From the NCBI GenBank assembly GCA_039621445.1, contig CP154955.1:55805341-55869340 (forward strand): 64,000 nucleotides of DNA, in the 5' to 3' direction. Every line of letters starts with the position of its first letter. Position 1 is the first letter of the stretch. Under the pieces are notes generated by a model that did no database searches, was not told the DNA's origin, and saw only the letters and a program-made list of their open reading frames with translations. The translations under genes were made by a program, and so were the position numbers. This DNA is from Euglena gracilis (Eukaryota > Euglenida > Euglenophyceae > Euglenales). Below, one piece after another: positions 44,379-54,669 of the stretch.

Positions 44379-47300
44379 CTAAAAGCTGAAGGCCTCAAAA
44401 GAAAGCCTCAAATTCTCTCTCAAGAAGGGGGCGATTAAGCATCGCCCACTCAAAATGAATGAAAAATGAAAAAATTGAGACACGTTTTTGGGTTGGCTTG
44501 GTGGGAGAGAAGGGGTCAGGAATCAGCGGAAAAAATATTGCCACGGGGGTGCCAAAGGGGGGGAAAGGGCCAAGCATTGAGCAAAGTGCAGTGTGCACAC
44601 CCTTAGCAATAATTGTGGTCCAAACGGGGGGTGTTTGTTGGGCATGGGGGGAGGGGTTCTGGCAGGGTGAGGCAAGAATACTTGCATACTTGAATATTTG
44701 GGCATTAATTAACTTTTCCACCTCCAGCGTTGTGGCTGGAACCCGACCCTGATCCCCAACGCTTCTGCCAGCCCATGGGACGTGTTGATAGTGAGTGCCC
44801 CCCCCCCACGACCAACGCAGCAGACTCTGCCACAGCACTGCGTGAAAAACTGATGCAGTCCTCCGGCACCCACACCATGTACACAACGAGTTCCATCTTC
44901 TTTTCCCGCTGAAAGTTCTTCACCAAGAGGATGGTTTGGGAACAAAAAGGGGATGGTCTTTGGAATCCCTGTTTAGGCGGAAAAGTTGTGGTTGCGGAAA
45001 ATCGCAGCAATCGTGGAAAAAATGCGCACATCGACCCCCCCCCCTCTGCTCCACAATCATCTTCACCCCCCCCACGGCCGGCCTGGTCGATCTGCACTGC
45101 GGCCCACTCCACAGTCTGCACCGCCACCAGCTCCGCCCCCTCCACGTCCAGCGACCAGAAGTCGATATGGGTCGGCGGGCAGCCCGGCATCCATACACAG
45201 CATACCAGGCGCCAACGTAACCCAACCTAACCCAATGCCTGACATCCTATCCCTAACCCAGAACCTGGAAAAACCCAAGGATTGAATTCCTGCCGAACCC
45301 ACACCCCAGTGCTTCATAATCCCCTGTCACACCCGGGGGGGGGGGGGGGCACGGTTTGATATAAAGACAGGGGGCCCCCAGGTTGGGGGCGGGCATACCC
45401 AACATAAACAGTGGCATGGCCAACGCGACCAATTGTTGACCCAGCACGAGCGAAAATCCTTGACTCCCAAATCGGCTGAAAGTGCAACTTTGGGACTTTT
45501 TTGAGCAAAAGTTTGTCCAAAATTGCCCAAAAAAAGTTTGGCACTTTGGTTGGGGGGGGGGGACCCGGTTACCACGCCCAGGTCGGTCTGGACCCCTTTG
45601 ACAGGTGGGGGGGGGAGTCTGGACCCCAGCAGGAGAGAGGTGGGGGGGGGGGCCCGCCTAATATTCGAATCGAACCAAGCGGGGGGGGGGGGTGCAGGCC
45701 AGGAACCACCGTCACAATCTTTTGCAAAATCCATGCATGTCAATCGCACACGCACAATATACGAATAAAAAAAAACGACCACAGAGACACAGAACAGACA
45801 CAAACACAGAACCACAGACAGCCAGGCAGACCTCTGAATAGAAAAGGGTGAAAAAGCAAAAGACGGGGAGAGAAACACGGTCAACAGTCCTCCGCAGCCC
45901 AGGAGTGAGGGGAGTCAGGCTGGGCATCCCCTTCAGCAGGGCACTCATCGGGGCACACGGTGACAGGAGGGGGGTGAGAGATGGCCCCACATTCATTTCT
46001 TACCCGGGGGAAAGGCCACTTCAATTCGTTCCATGCTGCAGCCCCAAGGGCGTGGACCCAAACACACAAAACAAACAGACACACGTCCCCCAGGAAGTTG
46101 TCGCCTGACAAATCAGCGAGTGCAAACCAACCTTTCTGACTTATTAACCTGACCACCAAACCTCCCAACAACACAGGGCGGTCCTTAAGAAAATGAAAAA
46201 AAAAAAACTCCGCTGTCCCAGCACACTCAATGAAAACATACAGAAAAATGGGCAAAGAAATTTGGCATTCTTCGGCGACAACAGATCGACATCAGGAAAA
46301 AAAATTGATGAAACTGATTCCTGGCATCCTTGGACCATCGCCCATCCACCCAAATCATCAAAAAATGTGTTTTAAGTCCCAGTCCGGCCTTTGGCCGAAA
46401 GGGGGGGGGGCGGTCCTTAAGAAAATAAAAAAAAAACTTTCCTGTCCCTTAAGCACCGCCCTGCAACAACAAAAGCACGGTAGTATCCGAGGGTTGTGCT
46501 GTTGACAGATGGGGGGGGGATCGACGGCATGCATCAGCAGCAAAACGGGCTGTAAATCATGCCAAACAACCCCTTTTGTTACAATTTGGTGCGGTTTTTT
46601 TTTTGCTAAGCTTCAATTTGAAAGCAAAACTCCTGGTGTGATGCTCTGGAGGCAAGATGGAATAATTGTGGTGCTGAGCAGCCTGGGTCAAATAATTCCT
46701 TGGGGAGAGATACACTTTGAAGATAATATGAACATTTTCTGTCCGAGCTTGACAAACAATGTATTCCCAAATTGGGGCAAGGACGTATATGAAGCAAAAA
46801 CACTAGCCCCCCCCCCCCCACACTGCGCGCTTGGTTTCTCCTTACATACAAATTTGGCCCCTCTAAATTTGGCCCCTGGCCTTAAGGTGCCATCTTGGGC
46901 CGCGATTTGTTTTAAAACAAATGGCTTATTTTTGTGCATGGCCCGCCATAATTTTTAAAATGTAAACTTGACCCCTATGGTTAGCCCCCCCCCCCTACCT
47001 TCAATTGTGGCCCGGGGGGGGGGGGGGGTGCTTTCACACTTCCAACCGGCACTCAAAGAACAGATCAGGGCAACAAGGCGAACGACGTGGGCCCCATCCG
47101 TCGCGGTGGCCCAAGGGACGGCCCCCCCTGTCCTGGCCGGAACCTCTTCGTACGTCACCCCCAGGCCACCGGGCGGCCACACTTGACAGCGTCGATTGGC
47201 CAATTGTTTCCCTTCGTTGGGGCCGGATCGCTGTGGTCTCGCCCTGTGGGGGGGGGTGGGGGTTACAGCAAGGTATTCGACTTTTTGGGCGCTTTGGCCT

Positions 47301-50300
47301 TTGTACGTCCAACGTAGCCAGAGGAAGCGGTCACAAAAGCTTGGGGGTTGAAAAGGGCCTTTCCCAGAGCCACCTTGCAGAAGTGCTGGGATGATAGAGC
47401 AATGTCGGGTGTGCCGCTTGTGGGGGAGGGTCCTCTGCCACCATAAATGCCAGAGATTGTGGAAACTGCCAACAACACCTTGGGATCAGGCTTGTGCTTA
47501 CCGACCGGGGGGGAGGGGGGTGGGTGGGTGCCACATGGCGCCCGCCACCAGCAGGCACCCCCCCCCCCCGGGGGGGGGAGGGGGCCGGGGGGGGGGGACC
47601 CAGAAAATTTTCATTGAAAATGGCTGGGGTCGGAGGGGGGTGCCTGCTATGGGCAGGCACCCCCAAAAACCCTACACCCCGGGGGGGGTCGGATGGGTGC
47701 TATGGGGTGCCTGCCCCTAGCACCCCCCCCCCGTGGGGTAGGCACCCGCCTAAGCACAAGCCTGCTTGGGATATTCCAGAGGAAAGAAAACCTTTGGATA
47801 CTGGACTACATACACCCCTAAAAATGTGAAACAAGAAGGCGAAAAACAAACTGTTGCCAAAATCTTAAAATGTGACAAAACCAACTTGGGAGGACCCCCC
47901 CAGGGGGGGGGGCTCGGCCAGACCCACCCACCACCCCCCGGGGGTCCAAGACTAAACCCCCCCCCGATCAGGCCGTTTTCTGGCTGTCCCCCCAGGCAGG
48001 GGACCTCTTGGCCGGCACCCGGCGGCCTGGCCACGCCCTTCTGGTGCCACTTGTTCAGGAACGACTTGGCAAGGGTGGGCTGCGTGCCGGCCATCGGCCC
48101 GCCGCCCACCAGAAACTCCACTGTGGGGGACGGCCCCCGGCCATGGCCGCCCGTCGGACTTCAGGCCGCCCGAATCAGGCTGTTTTTTTACCAACCCCGG
48201 GGGGGGGGGAGGGGGGGTCCGGAGTGCCGTGGGGTGCCTGCCCAGGCAGGCACTACCCCCCCCCCCCCCCCCGGGGTGGGGTCGGCACCCGACTAAATTA
48301 CGGCCTGGCCCGAATGGTGCGTTGGTGTCAAAGCAAAGGGGGTCACCCCAGGGTTTGGTGCACCTGCCGGGGCAGGGCGGTACGGGAAGGCCTGGTGGTC
48401 GACGTGCCCCACCCACCACAGCATTTTCACAGGCTTATTAAACACAATTTTTTTCCCGGCGCCGAAGGTGCCGGGAAAAATGTTTGGGGTCGAAAAATGA
48501 GAGGAGGTGGTGGGGGGTGGTCGACCCCCCACCCACCACTCTGGCTGTTTGGCCGATTCCCGTTCTGCCCTGGGGTTTGGTGTGCCTGCACCCCCCCCCC
48601 TCTCGGGGAACTGGCAACCAGGCCTCTTTTTTTTTTTAAAGACCCCCGGGCTGGGCTTCCCACCCACCCACGTGAGTCAGCAAAAGATCAGTGATGGCCT
48701 TTCGGTCCCTGAATATGAACGTTTGGAAAGTTTAAAGCCAGAATTCACGTGCATGTTCAAGAACTGTCCCATGAATTAGGAAATGCCCTTTGACGGCCCG
48801 ATTTCGGGGGGGGGGTCCCGACCGGAAGGGGGGGTCCCATGCCAGGCTGGGTGCACCGTCTTGTGCTGTCCAATTTGGCGCTTTGCCAGCAGCACTCTCT
48901 TCAACTTAGAAGACACAGGGGAGTCCAGGACCCAGGGGGGGGGTCCTGGGCCGTAGGCCAAGGTGCAAACAAAACCTGTCGACCCAGCGCTTTGCACTGG
49001 GCCAAAAATCATTCTGGCCGCTGTATTGGAGGTGAGATGCATTCCTTGACCCACCCCCAATTGGCCTGCCCCCCTTCCCCCCCAGGAGGGTTGGGTAATT
49101 CCCCTCCCTGGTGCTGGGGAATTCGTCGTCCCTCGTCAAAGCAATTGATCAGAGGCACTCAGCAAAAACACAAAACTGAATGTAGGGGAAAATGCGGGTC
49201 GGCGTTTTTAAGGCAAATCATATCGTCTTCCCTTAGCCATGTTTCCAACTTTTGGTTTTTCCATAGTAATCTGGCGCCCGGCCACAACTTTCCAGGGGGG
49301 GGGGTCAAGTCAGAAATCCCTTGGTTTGGATTCAGATCCGAGAAAAATTTTCAAAACATGAGCAGGTGCCGTGGCAGTCGCTGGGGGCTGACAGACCGCA
49401 GACTGGAGGGCCTTCGATAGGGGGCACAACCACAGCAATGCTTAACAGCCTCGGGGGGGGGGTCACTTTCCACTTCAAAGAAAAAAAAAACTAGTCTGCC
49501 ACTTTTCAAAAACCACTCACCCACTTCCTACCCCTTCCCAGGCCACTTGGTCAAATCTGGCTCCAAAATCAATGAGTTTTGGCAAAAAAAAGCAACCAAA
49601 ATTTTTGTGGGTGGCAACTTATCAACCCCGGGGGTGTGACTTTCCATTTATTAGAAGACTTATCGACCCCAGGGGTGTGACTTTCCATTATTAGAATACC
49701 ATGCATCCCGGACACTTCTGCCGGCCACCTCCGGGAGGCATCTGAGAGCCCTGGAACGCCTACCCGTCTTTTTCAACATTGAGCCTGATAACTTCCTGGG
49801 TGTGCGCAGCCCAGCTTCTTTTTGCAACCTCCGGGTGGTGCCTTCCTATAAGGTGCCTGTCCATAACAGATCCCCCCCCGGGGGAGTAAATTTGTGGTTC
49901 CCATTGCCTGCCGACCAAGCCAATTTTCCCTTGAAAAGGCATTTTTTTGGCCCTCGGCACCTTCGGCGCCGGGAGGTGCACTACCCATCCCAAAACCCAA
50001 CCCCCAGGGGTCTGAAAGTGCCTACCACCCTGCCTGCCTCCAGCACCCCCCAGGGGGGGGGTGCAAACACCCTTAAAAAGAAGCCAGGTGTGGACTGAAC
50101 TGTGCCTTTCAACCCGTTGGCAACCCCCGTAGCATTTGACCCCCTCCCAGGGTCACTCCAGCAACCCCGATTCAAAAAAGGCCCCAAAAACAAAAAAAAT
50201 TGGTCCTTTTCTTTCAAAAAATAAACGTTTTTCGGCTCAGCTGACATTCTTTCTGCCATCACCGGCCTCTCCCCGCAGGGGATTCGCTGCTGAAAACCAT

Positions 50301-53300
50301 GCGATCACTGCGAAGGGGGGGGGGGACGGTCAGCCACCCGCCAGCAGGGAGGGAAAGGGGGGCTAAGCAATGCTGTGGGCGGGAAGGGAGGTGACGTTTC
50401 AGCTGCCGGAAGTTATGTAGGCTGCCCTCGATCAGCAGCAGAGGCTCGTTTCAAGGCCTTGAACCTTGAGTGTATTGCCGGGGATAAAGACTGGATTCGT
50501 GAAATGGCACCGGAGACTCGACGCAGGGGTAAATGACAAAGTTGTCAACTGTTGAACGTCCTGATGTTCATTAAACATTTCAGGCACATTTGTGGCTGCT
50601 GTTGTTCTCCAAATGCGACGGACAGGCCTTTCTGCGAGTGGGTCTGTTCATGCTCAGAGATACCACCTCTCCAAGGATACAGGGAGGTGGGGGGTGCCTG
50701 AGGGCAAGGAAGTTGGGCTGACAAAAGGCCCGAATTCCAGCCCAGGGTCCAGCCCCAAATTCAGCCCCCAGACCTGCACCTGAGCTGGGCCTCAGAAGCT
50801 GAAACAAGACACCTGCCAAAATAAAAAGCACATCCAAAATCTGGTTTTGTTCAAAAAAACATCAAATCACCATTTCTGTCAATCTTTTACTGGTTTCCCA
50901 AATTTCGGTGTTCTATACCGAAAAAACAAAAAAAATCAGTAAAAAGTGGGATGGCTGGAGCTGGTCTAGACAGAAATTGCGCCTGGCTGCAGCAATCCCC
51001 CCAGGAGCATATGCAAAACCTTATTGAAACGTATGCCTCACAGTTCAAGGTGCTTTAAACCGCAGCATCCTCTGGCCAGGCGGCCACTCCACCCCAAGCA
51101 GCGCTCAAAGTACAGCGTGTTGGAGTAGGCGGCAGGGGGCACAGCAAGAGGTAGGGGTTGCCGCAGTGCCCAAACAGTGCAAATCCAAAATGAAACAACC
51201 CCTGAAATTGCAGGTAAGAACCACCCAAAATTTTCTTGGGGGGGATCTCGAGTCCAAGCAACTACCAACAACAAAGCGACCCAAACTTTCATTGCGCATT
51301 TCTTGGGTTCCAAGGCAGGTGGGGTGCAAATGACACCGAGACGAGAGCAGCTTTAATATACCGGCTTGTTGAGATTGATGCTTGTGAAGTGTTGACCTCT
51401 GTGGGACAGATCATTATCACACCATTCCATTCAATATGCCTTTATGAGATATGAGACACAATGTCGACGCAAACTGGCCAAAAATAGCCGAAAAGGGGGC
51501 TACATTGGGAAAATGCAAAATGCAAAATGGGCTACATTCACCAAAAAAAAAAGCTGAAGGTTTCCAAAACTGGCCAAAGCGGCTGAAATTGGCAAAAAAA
51601 GAACAACATTTAAAATATCCCAAAAAGGCCAGAATTGCTTGAAAGGGGGCGAAATTGCTTAAATTCGTGTTTCAGCCGATTTGCCCAAGGGGATGCTTTA
51701 ATTTGGGTTCACTGGACAGGATGACAAAGGGTTGCTTGAGTTTGGCCCAAACAAATCAACTAAAAAAACGCCTTTTTTCAAATGCAGGAAGGATATGGCA
51801 AATCCCAGAACGCTGGCAACATGTCCTGGACAAAATGGGAGGATACATACATACGGCATTGCTTCCATGAGTACCAAAAAATTATGGATTATCTTTTGCA
51901 TTCTGGCATCTGACCAGGGAAGTGGTTGGATAAACTGGGAAGTTGCACGTCTCTCAGCTTCTTGCATACATGCTGAAAAATGCCATGTTCTCTCATGCCA
52001 TGTTCACTTCAAAGCAGCCAAATTGGACCAACCTGGGGGAGGGGGGTAGGGGGGGGGGGTCGCGGAGCTCCATGGAGTGCCTGGCCGTGGGCCGAAATCG
52101 GGCCAAAGTTGGCCGTTTTCTGGGCTTCTGGTGCCTTCGACACGTGCATTGGCCCTGGCAGTTGGTCATGTGCACTACTACCCCCCCCCCCCCACCGGAG
52201 TGGGGTCGGCCATGCCTTGAAATTCAGTCAGAGGCCGGGGGCTTCGCTTCCCTGGACGAGGATGCCATCGAGAGCGCCGATCTCCACGAAGGTTCTGTTC
52301 CGCATGCCCCGGAAGAAGTGCTCCGCCAGCATCTCGTCCTCCCCACTCTGTTGCCACGCCGGCACCCGACCGAGCCTCCTCCCGCTGCCCACCGCTGCTG
52401 ACCCGAGAACGTTTTGCGTGTCGGCAGTTTTGGTGTCTGCGGTGTGTTCGGTGTGTGCGATGCGGGGTGCACGTGGGGGAAAACGTGCCAAAATCCATGG
52501 GGGGTGGATCTGGCCTGGGGGGGGGGGGTAGTGGGCCGACCTTAGGTCGGCCCACGGTCGCCAAAGGTCGCCAAAGGTCGCCCTTGGTCGATGTCAAAAA
52601 GCGTTCACCTGGGCAAATTAGCGCGACATACAAACAAAGGGAGTTGCACACACAAGGGATTTTGTTATTTTAGGGGCGCCGAACAGTTGCCTGCGGCGCT
52701 ACAATGCAAAAAAAAAACTGAGTAGGAAATACCCATAGCGACCTTTGGCGACCTTTGGCGACTGTGGGCCGATAGACCATGGCGTGCCAAGTCTTGGCTC
52801 TGGGGGTGGAGGGACAGACCAGTGCAGACTGTCCTGAAATCGGGCCTCAGTGTTGGAAACCTAAGGTCGGCCCACTACCTCCCCCCCCCCCCAGGCCAGA
52901 TCTGGGAGCCAAAATCCATGACAAAAAATGTAAGGCGTGGGTTTAAACTGGCTGGTTGGCAAACCATTTAAAACGTGATTAGGCAAAGGATTTCAAATTG
53001 CCAATAGGCAAGAATTTCAATTGCCATGCAAACCAGTTTTTGCCGCTGACCTCAAACCATGAATTCTTAATTTTATTTTTTCATTTCATTTCATTTTAAT
53101 TTCATTTTTTTCACTTGAAATTGGATTTAGCTGGGGTGCCACACGTCCCCCTCCCCCAAACTTTTGTGACAGCTTTTCCTGGCCACCACTTGGACAGCCA
53201 AAGGCCCGAGGCAAGGACCTTGCTGTGTGACCCCCACCCACCCACTGCGAACGAGCCCCAAGGAAAACAAATTGGCGTTTTCCATTGTGGCCTCTGAGCC

Positions 53301-54472
53301 GAGTTTGATATAAGGCTGGGGAGAGTCCCCCCTCCCCTAAACAGCTGAGGGGGGGGGGGGGTCCGCCTCCTTGAACCCACCCCAAATCGGTCAACCCCCC
53401 CGCCCCAATAGAAGCGCGGGACTGCCACAAGGGCAGGGTCCAAACAGAAGCCCCCCCCCCCCCGGCCGCTGCCGGAGGCGGCCGTCCGCTAAACGCACCC
53501 GCATTCTTTTTAGGTTTCTGAAGGAAACCAACAAACATCACACAGGTGGAATCCAAGTCGAAGCATCCCCCGCCGCAAGAGGCGGTTGTCCGGAGCTTCT
53601 GTCAGGGGGGGGGTCACTTTGCATAAAGCCTGCCCTGGGATGGGCCTCAAATTAGACTCCAGGTTGCCTTTTGGGCCAGCAATCAAAAAACCCAGGGAGT
53701 CATTTTTGGCGTTTTTATTTTCTGCAGAAAATCTCGGTTGAAAAAGGCTTTCACATGGGAGTGTTTGAAAAATGGGCTCAGCCCAAAAAGCAGGTTGTCC
53801 GAAAAGAAGGAAAATTGCTTCAGCTAACACATGAAAACTACAATATTTGTTGAAAATAAAAAAAGACATCAGAAATTAAAAGCAAATCTCCCAATTCTGG
53901 TGCATTCTCACAATTTTCCCCTTCATTTATTTTTTCATTCATTAATTTATTTATTTATTTATTTATTAATTTGTTATTTGTTTGTTTGTTTGTTTGTTTG
54001 TTAATTTATTTATTTGTGTATTCATTATCTTTTTTGTTATTCTGTTTTAATTTTTAGTTTATTATTAACTCTATTTTTGAGATTTCCCCAGAAATCCCCC
54101 CCAAAAAATTCTTTTTCTTCCTTTCCATTCAGTACCATTTGTACTTTTTTGCTGAAAAATTGGCAAGGAAATCTTATTTGGAGGGTGCCCTATTTTGGGA
54201 GGTGTTCATGATCAGGGAGGGGGGTGGGGGGCACTCCCCCCTCTGTAATTCCGGACATGCTTTGTATCGAACCCTGCCTCTCACACAGCACACACCGAGG
54301 ACCAGCCCCCATGGGATGCAGCTGGGGTCCAGTGCGAGCCTGTGTGGGAATGGAAGGAGCACGGGCCTGTGCTGTGCGGCCGATGCTCCTTTTTTTTGGC
54401 GGCCGGCGAGGCTACGACGGCAACCAGCACGCAGAGCAGCAGAAAGCACCCCCATGAGGGCAGGCCCATCAT
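44258..54472 (-). CDS. FkbM-family methyltransferase, split gene (locus span)
   Basis: Six minus-strand exons, listed separately, encode in the right order the landmarks of the FkbM (Methyltransf_21) S-adenosylmethionine-dependent methyltransferase domain: the N-terminal DEMLAEHFFRGMRN, SAM-binding FVEIGALDG, YSNTLYFERCLGWSG, the variable TLAKSFLNKWH region, HIDFWSLDVEGAEL, and the C-terminal VELDEHNPPKNLQVRQIL. The first exon supplies a signal peptide or anchor, so the enzyme probably works on glycans or other substrates in the secretory path, as inferred for other algal FkbM proteins; the substrate is unknown. The linker between YSNTLYF and EFLVGG (the part with the conserved EANP in relatives) and the last exon were not found, so the gene is incomplete here or decayed. 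Most donors read GTCC. Introns total about 9.5 kb and carry hAT-like and 13-bp-duplication elements. Confidence 0.8.
45067..45195 (-). CDS. FkbM gene 1, core exon with HIDFWSLDVEGAEL
   Basis: Contains PPTHIDFWSLDVEGAELVAV followed by QTVEWAAVQIDQAG. The DVEGAE motif is the hallmark of the family. A donor GG/GTGAAG ends it at 45067. The acceptor is not clear; the frame is open back to about 45220. Confidence 0.85.
46174..46463. mobile_element. hAT-like MITE, family 1, with perfect 8-bp duplication
   Basis: Starts CAGGGCGGTCCTTAAG, ends CTTAAGCACCGCCCTG, and is flanked by identical CAACAACA at 46166-46173 and 46464-46471. Same interior as the copies at 8.4, 33.3 and 38.1 kb. An internal copy of the left TIR lies near 46408. 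290 bp, no coding capacity. Confidence 0.95.
46464..47486. other. FkbM intron sequence with weak coding-like patches
   Basis: A plus frame at about 46597-46800 (VMLWRQDGIIVVLSSLGQII) and minus frames at 47030-47200 (GLGVTYEEVPARTGGAVPWA) and 47263-47478 (STISGIYGGRGPSPTSGTPD) look protein-like, but no frame has clean splice support and none matches a missing part of FkbM. Confidence 0.35.
47487..47764. mobile_element. hAT-like MITE, family 3, with perfect 8-bp duplication
   Basis: Starts CAGGCTTGTGCTTACCGACC and ends CCGCCTAAGCACAAGCCTG, flanked by identical CTTGGGAT at 47479-47486 and 47765-47772. Inside are G-runs, GGGTGCCTGC and GGGTCGGATGGG. Relatives: 35.7-36.1 kb and 63781 onward. 278 bp, no coding capacity. 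Its outer 13 bases equal those of family 2 copy a. Confidence 0.95.
48005..48120 (-). CDS. FkbM gene 1, middle exon
   Basis: Acceptor CCGTCCCCCACAG, then EFLVGGGPMAGTQPTLAKSF and LNKWHQKGVARPPGAGQ; donor GAG/GTCCCC. FkbM relatives in algae have a similar stretch (gly-rich, then a K-W-H motif) before the LDVEGAE core. Confidence 0.75.
48121..50278. other. FkbM intron with GC-rich repeats
   Basis: Many G/C runs and GGCACCTTCGGCGCC-type palindromes. A plus frame near 49735-49793 reads ALERLPVFFNIEPDNFLG and ends at a possible donor GG/GTGTGC; it may be an early exon of gene D. Nothing else is supported. Confidence 0.35.
50279..53853 (+). CDS. Gene D: plus-strand exons inside the FkbM introns (locus span)
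   Basis: Several plus-strand exons with canonical acceptors, ending in an exon with a stop and an immediate AATAAA. One intron (50529-50583, 55 nt, GTAAAT...TTTCAG) joins its exons in frame. The exons are more AT-rich than those of the minus-strand genes. Membership of all exons in a single gene is inferred from strand and order; two of them end in their own stops, so more than one gene or alternative ends are possible. No family recognised. Confidence 0.45.
50403..50528 (+). CDS. Gene D, exon
   Basis: Acceptor GGTGACGTTTCAG and donor AGGG/GTAAATG. It reads SYVGCPRSAAEARFKALNLE and CIAGDKDWIREMAPETRRR. It joins in frame to 50584-50696 through a 55-nt intron, the best-supported splice junction on the plus strand. 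Confidence 0.6.
50584..50696 (+). CDS. Gene D, exon
   Basis: Acceptor TTAAACATTTCAG; in frame with the exon before it reads GTFVAAVVLQMRRTGLSASG and SVHAQRYHLSKDTG. A donor AG/GTGGGG is possible. Confidence 0.55.
51077..51127 (-). CDS. FkbM gene 1, YSNTLYFERCLGW exon
   Basis: YSNTLYFERCLGWSGRL is nearly the standard FkbM text that follows the EIGA.DG motif (SNT..FE...GW.G). No AG acceptor lies within about 50 bases upstream, and the usual L(I/V)EANP continuation is replaced by an unrelated frame. The exon may be degenerate or use an unusual boundary. Confidence 0.7.
51236..51454 (+). CDS. Gene D, possible exon
   Basis: Open frame with NFHCAFLGFQGRWGANDTET and AALIYRLVEIDACEVLTSVG, stop at 51452-51454. 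Plausible protein, no clear acceptor. The FkbM exon lies on the opposite strand just to the left. Confidence 0.4.
   Translation: MGGISSPSNYQQQSDPNFHCAFLGFQGRWGANDTETRAALIYRLVEIDACEVLTSVGQIIITPFHSICLYEI
51788..51913 (+). CDS. Gene D, exon with stop
   Basis: Acceptor TTTTTTCAAATGCAG, then 41 codons and TGA. It reads EGYGKSQNAGNMSWTKWEDT and YIRHCFHEYQKIMDYLLHSG. The same 126-nt length as the terminal exon at 53728-53853 is probably chance. Confidence 0.5.
   Translation, partial: EGYGKSQNAGNMSWTKWEDTYIRHCFHEYQKIMDYLLHSGI
52258..52394 (-). CDS. FkbM gene 1, N-terminal domain exon
   Basis: Acceptor GGGTCAGCAG; the frame ends with QSGEDEMLAEHFFRGMRNRT and FVEIGALDGIL. The first half matches the typical start of algal FkbM domains, and FVEIGALDG is the SAM-binding motif I. 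Donor CTC/GTCCAG. Confidence 0.85.
52500..52907. mobile_element. TIR element with 13-bp target duplication, copy a
   Basis: Inverted ends about 40 bp long (GGATCTGGCCTGGGG ... CCCCAGGCCAGATC), including GTAGTGGGCCGACCTTAGG and its complement. The flanks GCCAAAATCCATG at 52487-52499 and 52908-52920 are identical over 13 bp. The interior has ACACAAGGGATTTTGTTATT and a CGCCGAACAGTTGCC block. Copy b is at 59542-59847. A 13-bp duplication is unusual for known cut-and-paste families. Confidence 0.85.
53728..53853 (+). CDS. Gene D, terminal exon with poly(A) signal
   Basis: Acceptor TTTTTATTTTCTGCAG, then 41 codons: KISVEKGFHMGVFEKWAQPK and KQVVRKEGKLLQLTHENYNI, then C and TGA. AATAAA begins within four bases of the stop. 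The lysine-rich, ordinary codon use and flanking signals make this a convincing last exon. Product unknown. Confidence 0.65.
   Translation, partial: KISVEKGFHMGVFEKWAQPKKQVVRKEGKLLQLTHENYNIC
54368..54472 (-). CDS. FkbM gene 1, first coding exon with signal peptide
   Basis: Tandem ATGs at 54472 and 54469 open MMGLPSWGCFLLLCVLVAVV, a clear signal peptide or type II anchor, followed by ASPAAKKKEHRPHSTGP. The donor is not clear (CCC/GTGCTC is possible). It is the nearest protein start upstream of the FkbM domain exon at 52.3 kb on the same strand; the join is inferred. Confidence 0.6.
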
Positions 54473-54524
54473 TGCACCTGGGGCGAGGTGTCTGGGGTGT
54501 CACCCTGGCAAACGCACGTGTCAC

Positions 54525-54575
54525 ACACACACACACACAGACACACACACACACGTACACACACACATACACACA

Positions 54576-54661
<86 letters not shown>
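54525..54661. repeat. (AC)n microsatellite
   Basis: About 137 bp, nearly pure, with ACGT/ACAT variants on the left. Confidence 0.95.
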
Positions 54662-54664
<3 letters not shown>

Positions 54665-54669
54665 GCGCC

